Assembly: GCA_039720395.1 (NCBI GenBank) | Contig: CM077827.1 | Span: 17,719,822-17,783,821, forward strand | Length of the DNA: 64,000 nt | From: Liquidambar formosana | Lineage: Eukaryota > Streptophyta > Magnoliopsida > Saxifragales > Altingiaceae | Direction of reading: 5' to 3' | In this document: positions 55,220 through 64,000 of the stretch, one piece after another | Numbering within the stretch: the stretch's first letter is position 1 | Layout of the letters: each line of letters begins with the position of its first letter | Position numbers and translations under genes: made by a program | Notes under the pieces: model-generated | Told to the model about the DNA's origin: nothing | The model's input: the letters and a program-made list of their open reading frames with translations, nothing else | Database searches by the model: none

Positions 55220-57589
55220 TGTTAGGATTATGCCCTAGAGCCAATCATAGAGATGATTGTTTAGGGATTAGGAACAATCATTTGATTTCATTTATGTATG
55301 TCACATTTATTATTGATTTAATAAAAGGGCTTATTCTATTATGTTTATATGCATCATTTATATTTACATAATATGTCCATGGAGTTAGAGTTGAGAATAT
55401 GGAATTACAAAGAGTTGTAATTTTGAGACTATAGATATATCTCTGTACTAAACTCCTAAAGCATTCCTAGTTGAAGGTTCACTATGATGGACAGTAATGA
55501 ACCATAGGACTAGCACTTGTTAGGCTGACTCTATAGGAGGATAGCTAGTCTCAAGCTATTTGTGTGGAGACACTACAACCAACAAGTGGGTGCCTATTGC
55601 GAGAATAGGTACACTGAATGTGACCAAAGATATGAGATAAACTGAATGGAGTTTTATCCTACCTGTCAATCAGTTTCTCATTGTTATAGTGGTACAAGTA
55701 ATCCTTAGACCTGAGACACCATAGTTGCCTTATGCATGTAGCTTTAGAAGTTTGATAACACTAAGTAGGGGTGCAACTTGGTTCGGGAATTCCGGAGACC
55801 GGACCGTTCCGAGCAATTTGGTTCGGGACGGGACGGGACAAACAGTGTTCGGGACGGGACTCGGGACAAATTTTTAAAAACCGAATTTTTTCGGGACGGG
55901 ACTCGGTTTAGGGGTGTTCAGTACCGTCCCGTACCGAATTCCCGGACCGAGTACCGATTAAATATAATATTATATATATATTTTTATATATATAATATAT
56001 AATATATAATTATATATTACTAATATTTTGGTTTTGAATTATGAATTTCTTGAGTATAAATGTATAATTATGTTTGGTTGTAAAATAATGCTAATGGACA
56101 AGTGGACTTATTAGTTTATTGTGCTATCACTAGTTCACTATTATGAATGAATGAATGAATTATAATTAATGATTATGTATTTATGATTTTATGTAGCCTA
56201 TTTTGTGGAAAAGCAGGTATATTTAACTCATTTTGTGGCTAATTAGGTTGACAATTTTTAATTGGAAGTAGTTATTTTTAATTTTTAATTCAGGGAAAAC
56301 AAATTGATAAATACCGAGAACCGGACCGTTCCGTCCCGGTATTTTTCGGGACGGGACGGGACGGGACAATAGTAAATTCGGTTCGGTTCCGGTATTGATT
56401 TTCAAGTCCCGAATTACTTCGGGACGGGACGGATATACCCCTGTCCCGGACCGTCCCGGACCGAGTTGCACCCCTAACACTAAGTGCAGATCCTATTCAG
56501 GGGTCTGCAAAGGTGTTCATTGGCCCTACTGCTATGTGTGTGAAGGCATGTGAGTGATCAACAAGGGATCCATCACTCTCAGGAAAAGAGAGAGAATGTC
56601 TCATATAGCATTCATAATATAACTCATTAAATCCATGGCCATGGTAGGATGAATATGAAAAGAGTTTCATGAGTTCATCAATGAGTTGATATCTATGAAT
56701 GAGTATAAAGTAATTAAACTAGGGACTTGACAAACTTCCATGTCCTATTAGTTCAATTGGAGACATTGTGTTGAAGGAAGGATGTAATTGTAACCTATAA
56801 ACTATAACAGAAGGGTTCTTTGTAAATGACTATTCACCTCATTAAGGACCACACCATGAGCCATATGCTAGGTGTTACTCATGGTTAGTAGAAGCCCTAA
56901 TTGATATAAGTGAGTTATAATCAATTAGGGAATTGGAAGGAGTTCCAATTAGACCATAAATGGAAAGAGTTCCATTGTGCACACCTCGTGCTATTCCTAC
57001 TACTTGATGATGTGAACCCAATGGGTCACACACTGATCATGCAAGATGAGCTTTAAAGTCTATGAGAGAAAGGGTATGAGTGCATAAAGAATAGTTCTTT
57101 AAGGCCTATTTATATTTGATATAATTTATAGGGGTTATTGTGCAATTTAGAGAAATTGCATAAAACCCTAATAGGGTTTCCCCCTAGGGCCGGCCCCCTT
57201 AGTGTGGACTATATAAGTCACACTATGATGTGTGACATCATCATAAGTTGAACTCTCCAAGGGCTGGCCAGAATTTCCAGCCTCCCTCTCTCTCTCTCCT
57301 CTCTTCTCCTACACTAGCAACAACAAGGAAAAGGAGGAAAGGACTTGAAGCTCTAGCTAGGTGTGGATACCGTTGGAGGCAGCACACTTGGGCTGCTCAT
57401 TCACCGCTGTCCGGAATCAAAGCTTGGAGCAAAAAGGAGAAGGCACAAAAATTCTGTAAGTGTTCTAACCCTCTTTGTAGTTAGGGTTTGATTTTGTGTT
57501 ATGCATAGTTAGATTCATGGGCTGTGGAATCGTAGGAAAAATTTTTATATTCCGCACTTTAATGTTTCCCTCCTGTTCGATTCCCAACA
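55220..57589 (+). mobile_element. Copia solo LTR with nested MITE
   Basis: TGTTAGGATTATGCCC...GATTCCCAACA flanked by a perfect CCCTT duplication (55215-55219, 57590-57594). Without the MITE it is about 1.65 kb. Its promoter is GTGTGGACT-ATATA-AGTCACAC (57202-57223) followed by GTCACAC/GTGTGAC. An ORF at 57248-57484 overlaps the LTR end and looks fortuitous. Confidence 0.94.
55766..56476. mobile_element. hAT-type MITE, 711 bp
   Basis: Terminal inverted repeats TAGGGGTGCAACT(T/C)GGT(T/C)CGGGA and a perfect 8 bp target duplication ACACTAAG (55758-55765, 56477-56484), both typical of hAT. Both ends are rich in CGGGACGGGAC and its complement, while the middle is AT-rich (about 55960-56290). No transposase is present, so it depends on a related autonomous element. 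Confidence 0.92.
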
Positions 57590-57717
57590 CCCTTGGGGCT
57601 TAAGTAACTCAGAAGTTACCAAAAATTAGAAGAAAACTCGTCCAAAAGAGCCCAAATACGTCAAAATAGGCAAGAGTCCGCTTCAACTAGGAATCATGGT
57701 GCAAATAGGAAAGTGGT

Positions 57718-57797
57718 CTCGGGTGACCACCAGGGCCTGGGCGGCTAGCCACCTGGGCCCAGGCGGCTAGCCGCCCGGGGCTGGGTGGTCACTCGAG
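57718..57797 (-). promoter_or_regulatory. GC-rich palindrome cluster of the Tat-B LTR
   Basis: Outer arms CTCGGGTGACCACC (57718-57731) and GGTGGTCACTCGAG (57784-57797) pair with one mismatch. The inside is built of GGCGGCTAGCC (57740, 57762) and GGGCCC palindromes, not ACCGGT. Ignoring the nested Copia LTR, it ends 198 bp before the minus-strand TATA box. Confidence 0.6.
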
Positions 57798-58507
57798 CCC
57801 ACTCCAGATTTTTGCCCTATTTTGACTCCTAATCCTTCTAGAAGTGTTTCAGGGGCCAAATGAACTCCGATTTTGATGAAGCAAAAGCCAAAACGACCGT
57901 GTTTCGATGAGGAATATGTTTTTGAACATTTTAGGGTGAAAACCACTAACCATGGGGCCATGGTTAGGTTTGAACAAGGCGGTTAACCACTATGCTATAC
58001 CTTTGCTAAGCATAGGCATGCACATAGGGTCAAACCAAACACTTTCCATATCAAAATTGAATTTCATAAAACACTTTTGGAGGTAAAATGATGACTAATG
58101 AAAGTCAATTTGAAAAGATTTGGTTGGTAATTGTGAGTCAATTAGAGCTAACCCAAGGAAAGGTCAATTAACCAAATTGAACTGTATTGAACCATTTTAA
58201 TCCCGAGCCATTGATTTATCAAATTGACACTAGAAATACCTCCTATGCATCCATATGAACTCCAATTGACAATTTGGAAATCATTCCAAGGTTAAATGAA
58301 AAGTTTGGGACTTAAAAGACGATTATGCCCCTCAAGTCACAAAAGCTCTTATTATCCCTCAAGATCAACTCCAATTTGAACCAAAATTCATATCCATTGT
58401 CCTTGTGACTCTAGAAGACTAATGCAAGTGACTAGACTCAAAAACAAAACAAAAACATGCATGAAATGATGAGCCCTAGTAAGGTGGTGCAAAAATGGGG
58501 TGTGACA

Positions 58508-59729
58508 CACTCCAACTGGTCCAACCGGTTGGCCAACCGGTCTAACCAGTTCGGCCCAACCGGTCACCCGAGGCACTCCGCTTTGTTTGCCTAATTTCGT
58601 GTTTTGACGCACTTTGGACTCTTTTATTCCGAATTTCTGCATTCCAAAGGACTTCTAAGCCTATTGGGATGTGGTTTTGAGTTGTTTAACATTTATGGGA
58701 TTTAATTACAGCCTTAGATTGGTTTTATGGTGAATTAATCTCAACCATTGGTTCACATGGTTGGTTTGTTATAAATAGAGGCTCATTCATCAGCATTAGG
58801 AACTTTTGGCTCATTTGACACTTCATATTCATAAGAGAGAGAGGGACCACGAATTTGAACACACCCATATCACTTGGAGGAGGCTTTCTACTGCAATTTC
58901 AAAGGAGAACTAGAAGGGAACCAAGCCAAAGAGAAGGAAGAACGCAGCGAAGACTTTTGCTTTGTCGTAAGTCTCCTTTGCATTCTTTTATGATTCCTTC
59001 TTCTTCTACTCCATTCTTTGCATAGTTATGGTTTAGAATTGATTTAGGAATCATATATACTCTATATTTTAGAGTGTATATGATTCAAATATGATGTGAA
59101 AAGCATGTTAGTGGAATAGGATTGCGAATTGCTTGCTGTTAAGATAGTTTCTCCCTTAAGGATAGAAGTACGTTTTGCACAGAAAATTAGTTGATGTGTT
59201 TAGGCCATTTTCTCTTCATGGTTCAACTATATGCATGATTTTAAGCATCTTTAGTGTAGGACACTTGCTGTGTAAGCCTCGTCTTCATAGGTGTATGGAT
59301 GATTATCCTTTTAGAGGATAATTATCATCCTTAGAGGGTGAGGCTGTGCATGGGTGCTTTCTGGAGTGTGTTTAAGTACATATTGAGTCCTTTGCATTCT
59401 TAGGTATATATTTTACGTAGGATATGTGAAGAAACCATTCATGCGGAGTGATTTCTATGTAAAATTATCTCCAGATAGTTTTACTTAAGAAAGCTCGCCG
59501 TAAGGATGGTTATTTCATATTCTTACATAAAGTACTTACCTAAGGCATCATGTTAGATTTTCTTTTCATGTTTAGGATTGTCATATGATATTTTCATCAT
59601 GATAATGCCTATTTAGCATGTTTTTGATAGTTTTGTGCATGTTAGGGTGTTTAGAGCATATAGGACCATATTAGGTTTGTGTTTTTCTTTTGATTTTTGT
59701 TCTTTGCATGAGTATTAGGTCATTATATG
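58508..59729 (+). mobile_element. Second Tat-A LTR, right part
   Basis: Resumes after CACTC with the rest of the ACCGGT array and TATAAATAG at 58770, and follows the Tat-A LTR to GTCATTATATG, where an inverted Copia LTR is inserted. The remaining LTR lies outside the window. Across the CACTC insertion the array reads 14-9-12-9-14, as in the Tat-A 5' LTR. Confidence 0.9.
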
Positions 59730-59761
59730 TGTTGGGAATCGAACTAGAGAGGAAAAACTAC

Positions 59762-62578
59762 TGTGAACCCCGGAAATTGGGCCCACGAGGGATTGAAAAG
59801 AAAGTGGGTTTGAAAAAGAAAAAGGAAAGGAGTCGCGACCTTATTTTTTAAAGGAAACAAGGAAAACCCTAAAAATCAGGTTGTTTTAGGAAAACAATTT
59901 GAATGACTCCATAAAAAAAAAGGAAAGGCAAAAACCAATCTTTTGAAAAACCAAAGAAATCGGGGATTCGGAGGCTAAGTTATGACATGGGAAGGTTCTA
60001 GGCAAAGCCTATAGGCACCCATGTCACCCTTTCGGTCTCTCAGTTCATTTGAGCTAAATTAAGATCTTTCCCATACAAAAATCAGCAAGTATATCATCAC
60101 AAGAATTGCATGCATATCATATATTTCATTCATCCATCCATGCATAATAAGCAAAAAAAACAGAAAATAAAGAAAAAGAAAACAAAACAAAAATAAACCT
60201 AGGATGCTTGGATCCTAGAACGGACTTGAGCCTCACGAAGAGCGCCTACGTACCATGCAACGAAATACATGGATCAAAGTCCACGTAGTTCGATTAGAAT
60301 TAGGGTTAAGACCTAATATAAACCTATGGTTAAAACCATAGGTTTCCTTATTTGATCAAAAGAGTTGAATATGATAGAAAGTTTGATTTTAGGAAAGAAA
60401 TCCACAAAATGGAAACTTTAATAAAAACCAGAATTTTATTTATGAAGGAAACCTTTGATTAAACCATAGGATCATATTAAAAATTAACCTTAGATAGGGA
60501 GAAGAGAAGGGATAAGGAAGAAAGGTGAATTGGGGCACCTTCACACCCACTTACCTGAGCGCAATTAGCTCCAAGCATTAGCTATTTCAGACCTGAGCAG
60601 CCCTATTTGCCATAGGACAAATACCACACCTATTTGCACCCTTACAAGTGCTCAAAACCATGCGAAAACACTAACATGCAAATCTGGACAGAATAGTATT
60701 ATGGCCTAAAATCATCCACTAAGCATGCCAATAGCAAAAACAGCGAACAATAATAAGTCCTAACATATTCCTAGAACCATATCATGCATAAAAACCCTAA
60801 AACATACTAACATGCATGCAAAACTATCATGTTTACTCCATATGAAAAACATATACAGCAAACACGAAGAAAAACCAATAAAAAAGTCTACTTTATCATG
60901 CTATATGAAAACAAACACGAAACAATGACTCTAAAACCCTAAACTCACAAATATGCTTAAAAACTCACAAGACATACTTTAATCATGCTAAAACCAAACT
61001 AAACAGAAATTATATCATGCATATTAACTAACTAAAGCAATATAACATGATGAAAATCCTAACTCTAACATGCAATGACACTAATCCTAGCACAAGGACA
61101 AACAGGAGCACAAGAATCATAACTATGCATTAAAAACCTAAAGGACAGCCCTAAAGCATGCTAAACAGTAGATAAACAATAGATATTCCATGTATATTAA
61201 CTAGCTAGAGTGTTAATACATGATAAAAAAGTTACCTTTAACATGCAATAAGCCTAACCCATATGAAAACCTAGTTTAAGCTTGAATAGAGAAGGAGAAT
61301 ACCTTATTCTCTCTCAAACACTCAAGTATTAATGCATAAAGTGGCTCCCCTTGTGTTTGTAATTGTTCGTGGCTCCTCAGGTCTTTAGAGTGAATCAAAC
61401 CAACACGAATCCTCCTCTTTGTCAAAGTGGTATCACAGCAAAGAGATCAAAACTCACTCAACTTTGAAAAGAAATAGAAAACAAAAAGAGAACAAGAGAA
61501 AAGAAAAGTGATTTTCGTCACTTTGCAGCAGCAGCAACTTCAATCGCGTTTTTGGGTATGAAAACGTTGGATTTGGACAAAGCTTGTGAAATACAAAGTT
61601 GTAGAGAATTGAATTATCTTTCTAACAAGACCAATTTCATCAAATTCTGACTTCGGATGAAAAAGTTATGATTAAAATACGACTGCTGGTTTTCAGAAAA
61701 TCTGCTGCTGAATTATGACGAATTTCACTCCCTCCAAACCCTCTTCTCCTCCCCCCTTGTTTAAAGACATTAAGAGAGTATTTATAGCTGAAATCTGGAG
61801 TTTCCCTTTCCTTCCTGGACTAGGTTTCCTTGGAGAATAATCAAAAGGTATTTTATAATGATAAAAAACTTCTAATCTGAATAGGAAAAGGAAATTGTCT
61901 TTTATAAAAATTGGGAGACTGACCGCTAACACGCATGCACATGTATCGTATGTGCGTACACACACTCATCACATACGTACACGTGTTAGTGTCATGATAA
62001 AAATGGCTAATTTAATAAAATAATTTTCTTTTCATTTTAACCAAAAATCTCATGCTGTGATTCGCACTAATTCTTCAAGGATAATCCGTAAATAACCACA
62101 CTAAACTCATCATCAGGCCATATCAAAATTGAACTTCATGAAACACTTTTGAGGGTAAACTGATGACTAATGAAAGTCAATTTGAAAAGATTTGGTTGGT
62201 AATTGTGAGTCAATTAGAGCTAACCCAAGGAAGGGTCAATTAACCAACTTGAACTACATCGAGCCATTTTAATCCCGAGCCATTGACTTGCCAAATTGAA
62301 CCTAGAAATACCTCTTATGCATCCATATGAACTCCAATTGGCAATTTGGAGATCATTTCAAGGTCAAATGAAAGGTTTGGGACTTAAAAGACGATTATGC
62401 CCCTCAAGTCACAAAAGCTCTTATTATCCCTCAAGATCAACTCCAATTTGAACCAAAATTCATATCCATTGTCCTTGTGACTCTAGAAAACTAATGCAAG
62501 TGACTAGACTCAAAAACAAAACAAAAACATGCATGAAATGATGAGCCCTAGTAAGGTGGTGCAAAATGGGGTGTGACA
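59762..62578 (-). mobile_element. Inverted Tat-B solo LTR inside the Copia LTR
   Basis: Minus-strand TGTCACACCCC...GGGGTTCACA, 2,817 bp, flanked by a perfect ACTAC duplication (59757-59761, 62579-62583). It is collinear with the solo LTR at 53393-58507 except for the U3 segment 61353-62115, which is unrelated. Confidence 0.93.
61353..62115 (-). promoter_or_regulatory. Alternative U3 segment of the second Tat-B solo LTR
   Basis: The other Tat-B LTR has about 600 bp of different sequence here. This version has its own minus-strand TATA box (TATAAATA, 61786-61779) and, 139 bp upstream of it, a palindrome cluster with arms CTAACACG (61926-61933) and CGTGTTAG (61982-61989) enclosing CGTATGTG/CACATACG. 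TGGTATCACAGC at about 61425 resembles a tRNA-iMet PBS on the plus strand, so part of the segment may come from another retroelement. Confidence 0.5.
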
Positions 62579-64000
62579 ACTACAAAGGCGGAATTAAAAT
62601 TTTTCCTATGATTTCCAAAACCATGAATCTTAATTATGCTTAATACAAAAACATAAACCCTAACTACCAAGAGAGTTGGGATTACTTACAGTTGATTAAT
62701 GTCTTCTCCTTTATGCTCCAAGCTTTGTCTTCTCCTTTTTGCTCCAAGCTTTGTCTCTGGACAGCGGTGAATGAGCAGCCCAAATGTGCTGCCTCCAACG
62801 GTATCCACACCTAGCTAGAGCTTGTTGTCCTTTCCTTCTTCTTCCTTATGGTTGCTAGAGGTGGAGAAGAGGGAGAGAAAGAGAGGGAGAGCTGTAATTT
62901 TTCCAGCCAGCCCTTGGGAGAATGAATTGTCCTTGTGTGATCCCCACATAATGGGCATTATATAGCCCATTAATAGGGCCGGCCATAAGGGGATTCCTAA
63001 CCCTAGTGGAATTTGTGTAATTACTCTTAATTACACAATTGGCCCACTAGTTTGCATCAAATACAAATTAACCCCTTAAAGAACTTTTCTTTAATCACTT
63101 ATACCCTTTCTCTCATAGACAATCAAGCTCTCTTAGCATGATCAGTGTGTGACCCATTGGGTTCACATCATCAAGTAGTAGGAATAGCACATGTTGTGCA
63201 CAATGGAACACTTTCCATTAAAGGGTCTAATTGAAACTCCTTTCAATTCCCTAATTGATTATAACTCATTTATATCAATTAGGGCTTCTACTAGCCATGA
63301 CTAACACCTAGCATATGGCTCATGGTGTGGTCCTTAATGAGGTGAATAGTCATTTACAAAGAACCCTTCTGTTATAGTTTATAGGTTACAATTCCATCCT
63401 TCCATCAACACAATATCTCCAATTGAACTAATAGGACATGGAAGTCTGTCAAGTCCCTAGTTCAATTACTTTATACTCATTCATTAATATCAACTCAATG
63501 ATGAACTTATGGAAACTCCTTTCCATATTCATTCTACCATGGGCCCATAGATTTAATGAGTTATATTCAATGAATGCTATACGAGACATTCACTCTCTTT
63601 TTCCTGAGAGTGATGGATTCCTTGTTGATCACTCATATGCCTTGACACACATAGCAGTAGGGCCAATGAACACCCTTACAGACCCCTGAATAAGATTTGC
63701 ACTTAATGTTATCAAACTTCTAAAGCTACATGCATAAGACAACCATGGTGTCTCAGGTCTAAGGATTACTTGTACCACTATAACAATGAGAAACTGATTG
63801 ACAGGCAGGTTAAAACTCCATTCAGTTTATCTCATATCTTTGGTCACATTCAGTGTACCTATTCTTATAATAGGCACCCACTTGTTGGTTGTAGTGTCTG
63901 CACACCAATTAGCTTGAGACTAGCTATTCTCCTATAGACTCAAACTAACAAGTGCTAGTCCTATGGTTTGTTACTGTCCATCATAGTGAACCTTTAATTA

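Larger units (their letters stand above)
53393..58507 (-). mobile_element. Inverted Tat-B solo LTR, itself interrupted
   Basis: On the minus strand it begins TGTCACACCCC (58507) and ends GGGGTTCACA (53393). A perfect 5 bp duplication CACTC flanks it (53388-53392, 58508-58512). Subtracting the nested Copia solo LTR gives about 2.74 kb, agreeing with 2.82 kb for the other solo copy at 59762. No internal region is present. TATAAATA on the minus strand is at 55144-55137. Confidence 0.93.
59730..64000 (-). mobile_element. Inverted Copia LTR, cut by the window end
   Basis: Reads TGTTGGGAATCGAACTAGAG at its left edge, the reverse of the Copia LTR end, and runs to 64000 at the stretch reversed from AAGGTTCACTATGATGG. 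About 230 bp of the LTR should lie beyond. Its promoter is the inverted repeat TAATGGGC...GCCCATTA around TATATAAT (62949-62972). It may be a solo LTR or the 3' LTR of an element to the right. The ORF 63438-63689 lies in LTR DNA and is not a gene. Confidence 0.9.

Noticed and set aside
55778..56480. Coding frames in the MITE ends (Arg/Asp/Gly-rich)
   Set aside because: They are translations of CGGGAC repeats in both directions and are not conserved proteins.
61693..61965. Minus-strand 90-codon frame in a Tat-B LTR
   Set aside because: It spans the TATA box and palindromes of the alternative U3; composition is that of promoter DNA.
63438..63689. Possible small gene near the window end
   Set aside because: The interval aligns with the ordinary Copia LTR on the minus strand.

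Overview
The window is plant nuclear DNA made almost wholly of transposable elements. I find no intact host gene, tRNA or rRNA. The element set points to an angiosperm with a repeat-rich genome: Ty1/copia elements with a ~1.66 kb LTR that opens like the BARE/Angela lineage (TGTTAGGATTATGCCCTAGA), very large Ty3/gypsy elements of the Tat/Ogre group with dual RNase H, a CACTA transposon and a hAT MITE. The species cannot be named from the sequence. Names used here: Tat-A has LTRs TGTAGACACCCC...GGTTCACA; Tat-B has LTRs TGTCACACCCC...GGGGTTCACA; Copia means the Angela-like family.

Left part (1-36547). The end of a Copia pol (1-400) runs into its 3' LTR, which starts at 401 and is only finished at 36547. 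Two elements interrupt that LTR: a gypsy solo LTR (542-2875, target duplication ATTTA) and a whole Copia element (4185-36347, duplication TTGGA). That inner Copia carries in its leader a complete 22.2 kb Tat-A element (5979-28186, duplication CTAGG).

Tat-A layout: LTR, PBS, gag-PRO, a frame-preserving intron, RT-RH, a second RNase H, integrase, then about 7.6 kb carrying two genes on the opposite strand. One is a seven-exon plant-mobile-domain (PMD) gene in which every intron is phase 0. The other is a mostly single-frame gene resembling DUF7745/PMD proteins. Each has its own TATA box preceded by the same palindromic ACCGGT array found upstream of the LTR TATA box. Tandem hairpin repeats and the 3' LTR follow. 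The coding regions are broken by a few stops, all explicable as C-to-T changes, and by several single-base frameshifts.

Middle (36548-49756). A truncated Tat-B piece (LTR end, PBS, leader, partial gag) fused to a partial Copia LTR occurs twice in tandem, with the same microhomology junction in both copies. The second copy is interrupted by a 5.9 kb CACTA element (42299-48189, duplication GTT) that has captured two adjacent exons of a group-A bZIP gene.

Right part (49757-64000). A 5'-truncated Copia pol (RT-RNase H) and its 3' LTR hold a five-level nest: Copia LTR > Tat-A LTR > inverted Tat-B solo LTR > Copia solo LTR > hAT MITE. An inverted Copia LTR containing another Tat-B solo LTR runs off the window end.

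The most unusual signal is promoter architecture. The gypsy-type LTR promoters with a visible TATA box carry a cluster of inverted repeats upstream of it. The sequence of the cluster differs between families, but in Tat-A and Tat-B it lies 197-198 bp from the TATA box, and in Tat-A the spacing inside the cluster is fixed at 14-9-(12-9)-14. The Copia LTRs instead place the TATA box inside an inverted repeat whose arms co-vary between copies.
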